Below are positions 42,851 through 53,409 of a stretch of DNA of 64,000 nucleotides, one piece after another. The notes beneath the pieces are model-generated. The model was not told the DNA's origin and searched no databases. It saw only the letters and a program-made list of their open reading frames with translations. The DNA is from Rapana venosa (Eukaryota; Mollusca; Gastropoda; Neogastropoda; Muricidae): contig CM054135.1 in the NCBI GenBank assembly GCA_028751875.1, positions 1,994,506 to 2,058,505 of the forward strand, read 5' to 3'. A program made the position numbers and the translations under genes. Numbering within the stretch: the stretch's first letter is position 1; each line of letters begins with the position of its first letter.

Positions 42851-42987
42851 GATATAACGGACTCTGGGTGTGTGTGGCAGTGGCGGGGGAGGAGATTGAA
42901 CTAAACTGCGTTGGACAACGGGCAGGAACTGTAACAGAAGACGAGCAGCAACGACAACAAACAAAAAGGGTTTGTGTATAATTATGC

Positions 42988-43287
42988 AGGGGACAAGATA
43001 GCTCAGTGGTGGAGCACTCGCTTTCCCCAGCCAAGTTAAGCAGCTGTCGAGCGTGGGTACCGTGGTATGGGGTGACCGTTTTGCGCGCTTTGGCATCAGT
43101 ACAGTTCCCCCCAGTTCACCAGCTGTAAAATGGGTACCTGCCCTCTTCAGGGTCAGGGAAGGTAAGCAGCGCGGGAAGAGGAGATGGGCGCCCCCGCCTC
43201 AATATGCTGGCCCTAGAGAAGTGAGTCTCTGACGCCCTCGCTCCCTACGACCTTTATAGGTTATGGGACTCCTTTACCTTTACCTAT
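42988..43287 (+). mobile_element. SINE-C (tRNA/5S hybrid head), plus strand
   Basis: Begins GGGGACAAGATAGCTCAGTG (tRNA-like 5' half with A box) and GGAGCACTCGCTTTCC, then the 5S-like AGCCAAGTTAAGCAGC…GGGTGACCG block (43026-43078), CAGTACAGTTCCCCCCAGTT, CAGGGTCAGGGAAGGTAAGC, CAATATGCTGGCCCTAGAGA, CTCGCTCCCTACGACC and the tail CTTTACCTTTACC. Confidence 0.85.
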
Positions 43288-43680
43288 ATTATGAAGGCTA
43301 CTCCCTTCTCAATGACCTGATACTCGGTTGCTGCTGTGCATGGTTGCATGTGGCAGATGCCGTTGCAGCCCTCCCGTGGCCGTGTTGGCCCGAGTCACTG
43401 GCCGCTGGCATAGACTGTCCCATATAGACAGTCAGCAACGTAGACTATTCGCACGCACGCACGCACGCCACGCCGCGCATACGTGCGCGCGCGACGCATC
43501 CGTACGTTTACGCAGACGCGCGCACACATCCATACGTTTAGCAGAGAGAGAGCGAGAGAGGAGAGAGAGCGAGAGAGAGAAGTGTGAGAGAGAGAGAGAG
43601 AGAGGGAGAGAAGAGGGAGAGAGAGAGAGAGAGAGAAGAGAGAGAGTGTGTCTGAGAGCTCACATTTATCGATCAAGAGT
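43288..43680. repeat. ACGC-rich then (GA)n low complexity
   Basis: 43440-43540 is built of ACGC/CGCA words and 43543-43650 of GA. 43288-43440 shows no feature. Confidence 0.7.
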
Positions 43681-43937
43681 GGTCAGTAGATTTTGGAACG
43701 TATGTACTTACTTCAGCCATGAAGTTATTTGACAGACATCAAGTCAGAACTGTCGGTGTTTGTGTGTGTATGCGTCGTGCGTGCGTGACGTGCATGGCGA
43801 GCGTGACACGCGCACCGCCACGTAACACTCACATATCTGGACTTTGTGTCTGTCTATTAACTTCATCGCTGAAGTATAGTCATACTTTCATAATCTACAG
43901 ACCACTCTTGGACGGTTGGAATACTCAGAACAAACGA

Positions 43938-44022
43938 TTTTCTCTCTCTCTCGCTCTCTCTCTCTCTCTATATCTTCTCTCTCTCTCTCTATCTCTCTCT
44001 CTTCCTCTCTCTCTTCTCTCTG
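43938..44022. repeat. (TC)n microsatellite
   Basis: TC run with TATATC and TTCC interruptions. Confidence 0.92.
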
Positions 44023-44059
44023 TGCAGTTTGCGTGGTTAGATTTTGTATATATGATTAT

Positions 44060-44790
44060 GATTAAATCATCCACCCATAATCCACCTATCCATTCCATCC
44101 CAGAGCCACCACACACACACCCACACAGGCACCATCCATCCATCCATCCGTCTGCCAAACCTACTCACCCATCCACCCATCGATCTATGCAGCCTTCCAT
44201 CAACAGTGTACATAAACAACCCATCTACCCCCATACTCATCCATCCAATAAAAATGAGGTATTAATAAATCAATAAAACAACAACTCCCTACAAACTTTT
44301 GAGTATCAACAATTCAACCCACGAGCCAGCCAACCAACCTGGAAGCCAGCCTGATAACCAACCAACAACCCAACCAGTTAACCAGCCAACTGACCAGCCC
44401 AAAACAAAACCCAACCAGTTAACTTATCAACCAACCAGCCAAATTACTCACCAACTAACCTGCCTACCTATCTACCAATCCACGAAACAACCTCATCAGT
44501 TATTTAATCATCCAGCAGATAAGTTAACGAACCCACCAATCAATGTTTTTTTTGTTTGTTTTGTTTTTGTTTTATGTTTGTTGACAGCTTTCGGTCTCTT
44601 AAGACTATGGAGTTGCGCTCCAAGGTGTTAATCCTGGTACAGCATCGGTTGTGGCTGGCCAGTCCGACATGGGTATGATAGTCCCTACCAACCAACCAAC
44701 TTACTAACAAATCAACCAATAATGTAGCCATCCAACCCACAAACCAAGTCACAAACCCACCCACCTACCCCACTCTCCAAACAACCAACT
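44060..44790. repeat. degenerate CCAA/ATCC array, interrupted
   Basis: CATCCATCC and ACCAACCAGCCAA words over 44060-44540 resume at 44690-44790. The gap (44545-44690) holds a T-rich run and CATCGGTTGTGGCTGGCCAG, an insertion I cannot name. Confidence 0.65.
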
Positions 44791-45189
44791 TAAAATCCTG
44801 CCAGGAAACCAGTTTTTACACCTCCCTCCCCCACCCCACCTCTCTCTCAACCTAACCAGTAAACACAGCGTTTAAGCAGACGACTTACAAAGCAACCAAA
44901 GCAACGCAGACGAGAAGATACATGGTTGACTGTCCACCTTTCTCTCCTGAAACTAAACCTGAAATCTTCAGCTTTCAAAATCGCTTAGAGCAAACGATTG
45001 ACAACAGAGCACTGTAGCTCTCTCGTTTTATGTAGCACCGTTTGGAGGTCAACCCCCCATACTAGCCTAGTCTAGCTGAACACTTTGGTCTGGAATCGTA
45101 GACTTTTGACCCCTGTAACTTAGCTATCTTCTCTGATGTTGTACACGAAAGAAGACTTGAGTGAAGGTAGGGCAAAGGTTTGTGACGTA

Positions 45190-45227
45190 CACACACGCAC
45201 ACAAACAGACAGACAGACAGACAGAGA

Positions 45228-45275
<48 letters not shown>

Positions 45276-45399
45276 GGGGGGGGGGAGGGAGGGAGAGATT
45301 GAATATCTTAGCGAGGGCAATTGGATAAGAGAAAGGCTTCTTTACACCAGTCCCTCAAAAACACAAAAAACAAACAAGGGGGGGGGGGGGGGGGGGGGG

Positions 45400-45432
<33 letters not shown>

Positions 45433-45440
45433 TCTATATC
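45190..45440. repeat. CAGA/GA microsatellites with poly-G
   Basis: (CAGA)n, (GA)n 45224-45270, poly-G 45378-45400, (GA)n to 45432, then a core CAAACTTTATTTTTCAAGGG resembling the 36.4-kb array core. Confidence 0.88.
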
Positions 45441-45599
45441 TTCAAACTTTATTTTTCAAGGGTTACAAAAATAAGCATTCACATACTTTTTCTCATCCTG
45501 TCCTTACCTGATTAGAGACTATCAAAACAAACAAAAACCACAGAAACAAAACAAACAACAAAAAACCCAAACAAACTCCAGAACCAAAACAAACCGAAA

Positions 45600-45682
45600 C
45601 AAGAGAGAGAGAGAGAGAGAGAGATGAGAGAGGAGAGAGATGAGAGAGAGAGGAGATGAAGAGAGAGAGAGAGAGAGAGGCT
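45600..45682. repeat. (GA)n microsatellite
   Basis: GA run with GATGAG interruptions. Confidence 0.92.
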
Positions 45683-45917
45683 TTGACCAATTTATGGTCA
45701 CTGCCCAATGTGGCCTATTGACAGGGAGGGTTACACACGAATTTCTTTTGTAAATACAAATAAATACAAGAAAAATTACATGATGCATTTAGCGTAATGA
45801 AAAAAAACAACCCACCCCAAAAAGAGCTCTCTATGAACGGATACGACTTTTAAGCTCTGGCGAAAACTTTCAAACTAAACACAAAGTAATGTCAAGGATA
45901 TTTTATCATCTATTATT

Positions 45918-46125
45918 TTCTATCGAGGATAAGGGAAAAAGCACTTATGTGCTGTTTTTACATATAGTCCCCGTGTGTATGCGGTTTTGTAAATGTTGTC
46001 ATCTGTTTCCACCGGCACACAATGGCCTACTCTTACGAAAAGCGGAACAGGATTTAACGTGTGCTCGCGCAAGATGCTCTGCGTGCGTTTGCACACGGGG
46101 CCTCGGTTTATAGTCTTATCCGAAA
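45918..46125 (-). mobile_element. SINE-A, head-truncated, clean
   Basis: ATCGAGGATAAGGGAAAAAG, CCCGTGTGTATGCGGTTTTG, CATCTGTTTCCACCGGCACA, GAAAAGCGGAACAGGATTTA, GCAAGATGCTCTGCGTGCGT and GGTTTATAGTCTTATCCGAA. Confidence 0.85.
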
Positions 46126-46168
46126 CAACAGGAACCAATAAACAATAACATAAATAACAAGAACATTG

Positions 46169-46169
<1 letters not shown>

Positions 46170-46258
<89 letters not shown>

Positions 46259-46275
46259 GACAGAGACAGGCAGGC
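46170..46275. repeat. (GA)n + (CAGA)n microsatellite
   Basis: GA run 46170-46230, CAGA run 46230-46270. Confidence 0.93.
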
Positions 46276-46394
46276 AGACTAACTAATCGCGTCACCACTG
46301 AAACTTTCCCATTCAAGATCTTTCCCCTGGAGGTAACATCAGTACTGACTCCACTCCCCAAAAAGTCTTTCCGTTGAGACTATAATATAAACGG

Positions 46395-46985
46395 GCACGC
46401 TGAACATCTTGCGTACATGCTAACGTGTGCGCAAGATGTTCTGCGTGGGTTGCGTACACACAGGACCTTGGTTTACAATCTCATCCGAGGGAGTTTCAGG
46501 GGCTTTATCACAGTTCTTGATTAAACCATTGACGCTGGGGACAACAGCAAAGTGAGAGGCTGAATGACCAGTGGCTTTTCCACTCATGGAATTCCACTTT
46601 ACAGCTTAGTCTTTAGTGATCGACTATGACTCTCTGACTAGGAGGCTTGACTCGCACAGTCCTTATGAGCTGCAGCCCTGGGGGCTGGTTGGCCTTTGGA
46701 GAACATCTCCAACGCTGACTGTCCTTATGCCCGCTTGGCCGAGAGAGTGGGGATGTACTGTGGGCAAGGCATCTCCACTATAATCAAATTTCTGCCCAGT
46801 TTCCAAAACAGCAGCTGCCTCCTCTGCTGTTTTGGAGGTCATCATCGGACACGACAGACAAACATTCAGTACAGGAGTCGGCGCTGGTGTTTGATCTCCC
46901 CAGGGAAAAAGCCCTTCTAACGGGTGTCTCCAACCCCTACCGTCAGACCCCGACTCAATGCTCTAACCACTAAGCTATCCCCCAC
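46395..46985 (-). mobile_element. SINE-A split by ~400 bp of other sequence
   Basis: 46420-46497 is SINE-A body (GTGTGCGCAAGATGTTCTGC, TTACAATCTCATCCGAGGGA). 46895-46985 is a SINE-A-type tRNA head on the minus strand (CTCTAACCACTAAGCTATCC). Between them lies sequence with CTTATGCCCGCTTGGCCGAG and CTGCTGTTTTGGAGGTCATC that looks like a separate inserted repeat. Confidence 0.6.
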
Positions 46986-47189
46986 CCCCAAGTGTGTTAT
47001 CAAGTATACACGGTTGTAAATCGGTAAATGAGGCTCCTCACTTATTCATTCATTATACAGAATGGTTTTGTGTTAGCGCATTATGAACGGTTTAAATACC
47101 ATAAGCAAGTAAGCAAGGGGGGGGGGGGGGGGGGGGGGGGGCGGAGGACTTAGAGACTAGCAGCACAGAATAGAAGCACATAATAATTT

Positions 47190-47400
47190 ATGTTGCTGTT
47201 GTTGTGCGTTCCCCAGCTTAACACTCTATGGCTCACCGGAATGTGCACTCTGGCTCACTCATCCCACCTGGGAAATCACTGTCAGATTAAAAAAAATTGC
47301 ACACTGAATGAGAAGTTTGCTGTGTGTGACTGTTTTTTTTTAAAAAGTGCCTCGCCATATAGGCAGCCATACTCCGACTTTAGGGGAGAAGCACATAATT
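47190..47400 (+). repeat. Repeat-J copy
   Basis: GTTGCTGTTGTTGTGCGTTC, CGGAATGTGCACTCTGGCTC, GTGCCTCGCCATATAGGCAG and CCATACTCCGACTT match 59790-59990. Confidence 0.65.
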
Positions 47401-47469
47401 ACGTTATACAGTGTTGATGGTGTAATGTGAAGATGTCATACAGAAGAAAGAAAAAGCTAGGGGGAAGGG

Positions 47470-47700
47470 ACGGGACAGCCTAGGCCTAGTGGTTAGTGCG
47501 TTGAGTTCGTGATCTGATTGCCCGGGGTTCGAGCCACCCATTCATGGAACGGAAAACAAAATTAAAAACAAACAAACAAGCCCAGCATGCACACTGGTAT
47601 TGTGTTTAGACATCATCCCCGAAGTCGGAATGCAGCTACCATTCATGGTGGGCAACATCACGGTGGCTTAAGGCCAAATCTGGCTATTGGTGAACTCTGG
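47470..47700 (+). mobile_element. tRNA-like SINE head followed by Repeat-H piece
   Basis: GGACAGCCTAGGCCTAGTGG, GTGATCTGATTGCCC and GGGGTTCGAGCC show A- and B-box-like sequence. At 47610-47680 CCCGAAGTCGGAATGCAGCT and ACCATTCATGGTGGGCAAC match Repeat-H, suggesting that Repeat-H is a SINE body. Confidence 0.55.
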
Positions 47701-47711
47701 GACTGGAAAGG

Positions 47712-48016
47712 AAAGGAGGTAAGGTAAAGGTAAAGGTGTCCCATAACCTTTAAGGTCGTAGGGGAGCGAGGCGTCAGAGACCTCACTTCTCTAGGGCCAG
47801 CATATTGAGGGCGGCGCCCATCTCCTCTCCCTCGCTGCTTTACCTTCCCTGACCCTAAAGAGGGCAGGTACCTATTTACAGCTGGGTGAACTGGGGGAAC
47901 TGTACTGAAGCCAAGGCGCGCAAACGGTCACCCATCCAAGTGGTAACCACGCTCAACGCTGCTTAACTTGGCCGGGGGAAAGCGAGTGCTCCGACCACTG
48001 AGCTACCCCGTCCCCT
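47712..48016 (-). mobile_element. SINE-C, full-length reference copy
   Basis: Minus strand: GGGGACGGGGTAGCTCAGTG + GTCGGAGCACTCGCTTTCC (48015-47977, tRNA-like), then GGCCAAGTTAAGCAGCGTTG and ACTTGGATGGGTGACCG (47973-47925, 5S rRNA-like, with A-box and C-box counterparts), the body, and the tail CCTTTACCTTTACC. No poly(A). Confidence 0.88.
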
Positions 48017-48369
48017 GGGACTGGAAACAATGATAAAATCAAGACATGTAGACTAGACAGACACACGGAGGTTTAAGTAAGTGGCCTCTGGAGCAGTACT
48101 GGATTACGGAGCTTTTAATCGATGTCTGATGTAATCACACGTGCTGACGTCAGTGAAGCTATTTGCTTATCGCTGGAGATCTGAAACGTCACCCATGACG
48201 TGTGTGTGTGTGTGTGTGTGTGTTGGTTGGTTGGTTGGTTCTTCGGGTTAACGTCTTTCCACTTTTAAGTGATATTAGACGATAGAAAAAAAAAGTATTA
48301 TGAAAAAATAGGGGAGGGTGGTTGGAGGAAAGAATGTATGAATGAGCATGAGTTGGAGTGCCTGCAAAG
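48017..48369. other. no gene; short TG/TTGG microsatellite
   Basis: 48198-48240 is (TG)n then (TTGG)n. 48240-48285 (GGGTTAACGTCTTTCCACTT, AGTGATATTAGAC) resembles 39920-39965 and may be another dispersed repeat. Confidence 0.5.
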
Positions 48370-48516
48370 AGATTCGGATTCGGATTCGGATTCGGATTCG
48401 GATGTTTATTCATTAGGCCATAGCCCATAATGAAGGGGAAAGTGAACAAAAAACCAAATCATCAGAAACATTAAAAACAAACATACAATCAACAATATGA
48501 TAATCATAATAATGAA

Positions 48517-49300
48517 CTATGATGTTGCAATTTCTCTCAGCTTGAAGGCTTTGTGAAGGAAGTGAGACAAGTTCCAAATATCGTTATGTCTTGCAGAGGA
48601 CATCAGCAAAGTTAATTTGAACGTGCAAGACTGTCGAAATATTTAGGTGAAATAAACTTATCTCTGAGCTCCTTAAGAAATGGACAGCACAGAACTAAAT
48701 GTAACTCATCATCTTTACCACTTTTACAGAGAGGACATATCAAATCAATGTCATTACAATCTCTATATCGAAAGTGATGAGTGGCTAAACTTGAAATACC
48801 CAACCTAAACCTTGGGTCACTATTTTCAAATGTCTGTCCATATCTGAAATCAAATACAGCTTCATCTCATGTGAGCTACAAAATAATCTATAAAAATCAA
48901 ACCTCGTGCTATTTTTAACATGTTCACTCCACTTCTGCCATCGGCAGTCACATAAACGTTGACGACAAATTCTTACAAATGCCGTTACTCTTCCCACACC
49001 TTGATTCATCCACCATCACCAAAGCCATATTTATGGAAACAAATATGTACATCAGTCACCCAATTTTTCTTGCCCTTATTATCTAACTCAAATAGCATTT
49101 CATACGCTTTGAAGGGTAATCTTGATTCCCCATTTCCAAAATTTGAGCCAATAGCGTTATACATTGAACAGCTGAGTTAATGTTTATTGGGAATCTATTG
49201 GTTTCACCATATATAAGGTCGTTAGGTGTGCGCATGTCAACACCCAGAAAACTTTTTCAGAGCAAATAAAATGTACAGATTCACAGGCGATTGCAGCTTT
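48517..49300 (-). pseudogene. LINE ORF2 C-terminal domain
   Basis: Frame 48785-49009 has NQGVGRVTAFVRICRQRLCD and CRWQKWSEHV. Frame 48612-48803 has HHFRYRDCNDIDLICPLC and ELHLVLCCPFL, a CxxC…H…C-type putative nucleic-acid-binding motif. The reading ends at a TAG at 48519-48517 in a further frame. Function of this domain in the family is presumed RNA/DNA binding. Confidence 0.8.
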
Positions 49301-49525
49301 ATTCAATCCCCACAACTCGGAACCGTACTGTGCAACAGGCTGTATTGAGAGTCAATACCTTCAGAAACAGTTTTATCGACGAGTTGTTAAGTGTGGACAG
49401 TCTTTTCATTACACAAAATAAAGCATTTTTTGCTCTGCTAGCCAGATCCCTGAGACAAAACTAAGGCGAGTGGTAAAAATACTTCCAAATACTTGTACAC
49501 ATTAACAACAGGCATGGCATTACTA

Positions 49526-49965
49526 TCATAGAACCCACCTCTCCCTAGCACTCGAAAAACCGCCTTTCCTAAACACAATGATGTTACTTTTCTTCAGGTT
49601 AACTTTCAACTGGAGCGAGGCAGCAGCACCATGTAAAATATTCAACTGAACCTGCAAGCCTATAGCAGTCTCTGACAATAAAATAATGTCATCTGCAAGT
49701 AACAGAATAAACAGTTCAAATGCACTGCAAGGAATAGTGGCACCGTGTCTTCCTTTATCAATTATTTCTATTGCCAGTTCGTTTATAAAAGAGAAAACAA
49801 AACTGGACTGCATACATCCCCCTGCTTCACCCCTGCCGTGCAGTTAATAACATCGGTCAGAGCGGCACCACACCTAACTCTACATTTTACATGCTCATAC
49901 ATGGCTTTAATACATGAATGTAATTTACCATTTATACCATTCTTAGATAAAATAGGCCACAGCAA
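49526..49965 (-). pseudogene. LINE ORF2 reverse transcriptase, palm
   Basis: Frame 49783-49965 has KNGINGKL, CTAGVKQGDVCSPVLFSLL (motif B). Frame 49526-49813 has FINELAIEIIDKGRHG, LLADDIILLSE (catalytic ADD) and KVNLKKSNIIVFRKGG. The FVDFEKAFD motif A lies just upstream in a third frame at about 50005-49975 (minus sense of TTTCTCGAAATCAATAAAAG). Catalytic residues are kept. Confidence 0.88.
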
Positions 49966-50131
49966 ACTTCTATTTATAGATCAAGGCTTTCTCGAAATCA
50001 ATAAAAGCCACATATAATTTACGGTTAAGGGAAAATTGTTTTTGCACTAGGGCTAACAATGTAAACATATGATCTATTGTTGAGTATCCTTTTTAAATCC
50101 AGCTTGAAAATCACTGTAATATCATTTTCTT

Positions 50132-50648
50132 TTACCCACTCTTGTATTCTACGATTAATAATTGTGCTGAACAGTTTACTACTGACATTGCTAAGGGAAA
50201 TACCTCTATAGTTATTAGGATTTTAGTATCACCTTTTTTATAAAGTGGCAACACAACTGATTCTGTCCATGCTTCTGGAAATAACCCATTGTCAAACAAA
50301 ACATTAAAGAGCTTTGTGAAAAACCGCAAAACCTGTTTCATTGTAGTTTTTATACACTTCACCAACAATGCCATCAGGCCCAGAAGCCTTGCGGTCTTTC
50401 AGTTTTCTTACTGCGAACAGTACTTCCTCTCTAGATATTGGACGATTAAAACAACTGTTACTTTCATACGTGTATTCCTCAATTACATTTTCATTGCTTA
50501 CTTCCTTGTCTAGCAATGATTTAAAAATGCTGAAACCAGCTGTCAAGACTGATGTTATTTTTAGGCAAATTCTTTTTAATAGAAGCCTTGTGATAGTATC
50601 CCAAAATACTCTTTGATCATGTATAGAGTTTACAAGTTTATCTAACAA
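50132..50648 (-). pseudogene. LINE ORF2 reverse transcriptase, fingers
   Basis: Frame 50304-50648: FWDTITRLLLKR, then a PISREEVLFAVRKLKDRKAS block and GPDGIVGEVYKN (RT domain 0/1). Frame 50132-50374 overlaps and continues with FNVLFDNGLFPEAWTESVVL and PLYKKGD. Frameshift between the two near 50310. Confidence 0.85.
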
Positions 50649-50655
50649 TTGAGCA

Positions 50656-50994
50656 TTAAACTCTTTCTCTTTCTTTCAACAGATATTTATATTCCCGTCT
50701 AACTCTTGTATATTCATTACGAACTTGTACGTCTAAAGTACGTCGATATTTTTTCAATAATCTTCTCACATGTCTTCTGTTGTTAAAACATTCATTGTCA
50801 AACCAACCACCTGATCTTTTATGGTTATTTACAGACACACATTTCGTCATACACTCGGCACACTCTTTTATAGATTCATTAAACATATCTAAAGCAGCAT
50901 TAATGTCAAAGTCAATCAAATCAATTGCTGTATTAATTTTTTCGTGAACTATATCTGAAACATAGAGTATCTTTAAAGACAGTAGCATGCTCAT
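50656..50994 (-). pseudogene. LINE ORF2 linker region
   Basis: GGWFDNECFNNRRHVRRLLK and RVRREYKYLLKERE form the basic, helical linker between endonuclease and RT that is typical of this mollusc LINE group (W-D-x-E-C motif). It overlaps the endonuclease frame, so one frameshift lies between them. Confidence 0.8.
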
Positions 50995-51397
50995 TATTCC
51001 ATACCATTTTCTTGAATGTTTGTGTACTGACTAATTCACGAGTATTACAGAAGTTATTGCTTGGAAAGTTCACATTAAGCGTAAGAGGCATGTGATCAGA
51101 GTCTATTCGTTCAGATATGAGCAATTCACACGTGTCACACACAGTAGAAAACAATTCATCAGAAAATAAAAAATAATCATTTACACTACTTCCAGAGTCT
51201 GATAGGTATGTATAGCAACCCTCACGGTCGCCGTTACATACACCATTTAAAATACTCAGACTTAAAGTTGTACACATATTCAATAACAGTTTTCCATAAT
51301 TATTTAACTTAGAATCTTGTGAACATGCGAACAGCACTGAGTGCCTGACTTTCGCATTGCATGTCAAAAACAGAATTTCCCATGTGATTTTGACCAA
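50933..51397 (-). pseudogene. LINE ORF2 endonuclease, C-terminal part
   Basis: Continues the endonuclease: LLLNMCTTLSLSILNGVCNG, YTYLSDSGSSVNDYFL (the SVxDY strand) and ERIDSDHMPL with the catalytic Asp-His pair. All active-site positions of the APE-like fold are present across this and the preceding frame. Confidence 0.85.
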
Positions 51398-51408
51398 TAT
51401 TAGCCGTT

Positions 51409-51864
51409 CTACAATTCAAAATCTCCACACAGGATGACATAAGCATCATACTTCAGTAAACAATCAATCAGACATTCTTCCAGTAACTGTATCCCATTGT
51501 CGATATCAAAATGAACGTAAAACGGAGATCCCTCTGGTGGAATGTAAGCACACACATAAAGCACATCTTTCAAAGTACCAAACAGTTGTTTATCAATAAG
51601 AAATACACAAAAATTAACATATGTCACTTCAATCATTTTTACAAATGGCATGAACTCATTTTTTATCAAACAAACCAAACCACCTGAACGCCTTCCTTGT
51701 TTAGTAAACTTAGTTGCAGGTTTACAAACAACTGTAAAGCCAGTAAATATATTCGGCTCACAATATTCCACAAATGTCTCAACCAAACAAATAAAATCAA
51801 AGTTGCACACATACGAAACGAAATCATAATCTTTGATTTTTGAAAGCAGACCATTAATATTCAT
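51409..51864 (-). pseudogene. LINE ORF2 endonuclease, N-terminal part
   Basis: 151 residues starting MNINGLLSKIKDYDF, with the asparagine of the first catalytic motif, CLVETF carrying the catalytic glutamate, GGLVCLIK, AYIPPEGSPFY and ILCGDF at the end, where the family has GDFN. A one-base shift near 51405 separates it from the remainder. Start chosen because MNING is the usual beginning of this endonuclease. Confidence 0.85.
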
Positions 51865-52245
51865 GAAAGAAAAGAAAAAGGTCGTTTATTTACACATTCA
51901 GATGAATTATTTACACATGACCCCACATTTCATCATCTTGTACACAATCATCAGGAGTATGCACTTTTATTCATCAACAACACGCTTTCACCCTCCTGGC
52001 TGTCAATCATTCCTTCAACCTCCACGTGCTCATCAGACAACATAAACAATTCACCCGCAATGTTCCTGTCAACACTTTCACGTGCGTGAATGTCACAGTC
52101 AGGTAGGCTCTCTGTGGGTGTCAAACATTTTTTACTACCCAAGTAAAATTGGTGCAGATCGCTAGGCCGGCCAATTTCCTATTTTTTGTCAGTAAGTCTG
52201 TCATTTCTGTCGAGATAGTGTCGGGTTCCGTCAATGACAAGGTGG

Positions 52246-52772
52246 TCAAACACCATGAAGCATTTTTTCCCACAGTTGCGTGCTTCTTTCAGATGAGGAG
52301 TCAGTTTCCGTCTTATTTCGCGTACGCGAGTGGAGAAGTCTTCGCCAATAACACATCGCTGCTTTTAACTTTCTTTTTTCTTTAAGTATTTTGACTTTGT
52401 CCTTATAGAAGCAGCAACGTGCTATAATCGGGGAGTCAGGTTTACCACTTAGACGGTGGACTCTGTCAAACTCTATGTCTCGTGCCATTTCAGTGTGTCA
52501 GTCAACAAGTCTCTGATCATGCCTTCACATTCATCATTTGTCTCGTTAGGGTTTTTCTTTATGCCATGGAAGATCAAGTTGTTGCGCTTAGACCTGCCCT
52601 CTAAGTCATCTGTCTTTTGTTCTAGGGCATCAATCCTGTTCATAAGGTCAATGTTGGTCTTTGTCAGTTCCTGGTTTTTGTGTCTCAAATCACTCACCTC
52701 CTCTCTCCACACCCACCACCTCCCTCTGTAGCACAGAATCTGTTCAATAAAACCATTCATACTTGTTTCCAT
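52246..52772 (-). pseudogene. LINE ORF1 (coiled-coil, L1-ORF1p-like), frameshifted
   Basis: The first frame (52473-52772) has heptad-like spacing over VSDLRHKNQELTKTNIDLMN to EQKTDDLEGRSKR and then NNLIFHGI, the start of the RNA-binding core of transposase-22/L1 ORF1p-like proteins. The second frame (52246-52488) continues with IEFDRVHRLSG and a PIIARCCFYKDKVKILK block, followed by a shifted end. The product would coat LINE RNA and chaperone target priming. One frameshift at about 52480. An in-frame or upstream N-terminus may lie in the leader frame 52845-53183, which I do not recognise. Confidence 0.75.
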
Positions 52773-53312
52773 CTTTTTCCATTCTACAGTTCATGTATTT
52801 TGAAGTCTTCCAGTATAGTTCTAATCTCCGTCAGCGTTGTTCCATCAGGAGAAGGAGGAGACGTCTGCCCACTGTCCTGAGAAGCTCCCGTCTTGTCCGT
52901 ACTGGCTCGCCGTCCGCCACTGGTCAGTCGTGTCTGCCTCAAGGATTCTGGCTTTGGGTGTACAGGCCTGGGTTCTGCTCAACATCGCCACATCGTAAAA
53001 GCAGTCCGCCCCAAACATCAGGGTGAGGAGCAGGCCTAGGGTAACACCGTCAACACGGCGGCGCAGTGTCAGAGTGGCGAAGTGCATGGCGGCTTTGTCC
53101 CTGGCTCTTTTCAACATAAAAGCCAGGTATACAGGCTCGAAGCATCCACACCTGGCTCGAAACACCAAAGGTCCAGAAGGCATGGCACCTTATCTACCTG
53201 CTAGCCAAACTTCAAAGAGAAGTACTGTCACTGTCACTGGCAATCGACAATTATCTTGCTGCGATGTTTATCTGCAACCTACACGATCGCAAGATCAGTT
53301 CACGCCCCGCCT

Positions 53313-53358
<46 letters not shown>
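53313..53358. repeat. (GA)n microsatellite
   Basis: Pure GA run between the LINE 5' end and the RTE fragment. Confidence 0.95.
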
Positions 53359-53360
<2 letters not shown>

Positions 53361-53409
53361 GACTTCAGACTTCAAGACTTTTTACTGTACATCGGCCTTA
53401 GGCCACAAT

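Larger units (their letters stand above)
48370..53290 (-). mobile_element. near-full-length two-ORF LINE with hexanucleotide tail
   Basis: About 4.9 kb on the minus strand. 5' leader (about 53290-52800), ORF1 with coiled coil and L1-ORF1p-like core (52772-52246), ORF2 starting near 51864: endonuclease, linker, reverse transcriptase, C-terminal Cys/His region, stop at 48519-48517, about 110 bp of 3' UTR with AATAAACATCC, and a tail of five to six CGAATC/GATTCG units (48370-48399). The clade among CR1/L2/Tx1-like elements is not resolved from memory. Frameshifts between the open stretches (about 51400, 50990, 50650, 50300, 49970 and 48800) mean no intact ORF2, but order and motifs are complete. 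Base fidelity is good here. Confidence 0.9.

Noticed and set aside
47470..47540. Possible functional tRNA gene on the plus strand
   Set aside because: Good A/B boxes but no acceptor stem, and it continues into a Repeat-H body.
47925..47973. 5S rRNA gene
   Set aside because: Only the internal promoter part of 5S is matched; it lies inside a repeated SINE head with a tRNA-like start, and there is no full 5S or terminator.
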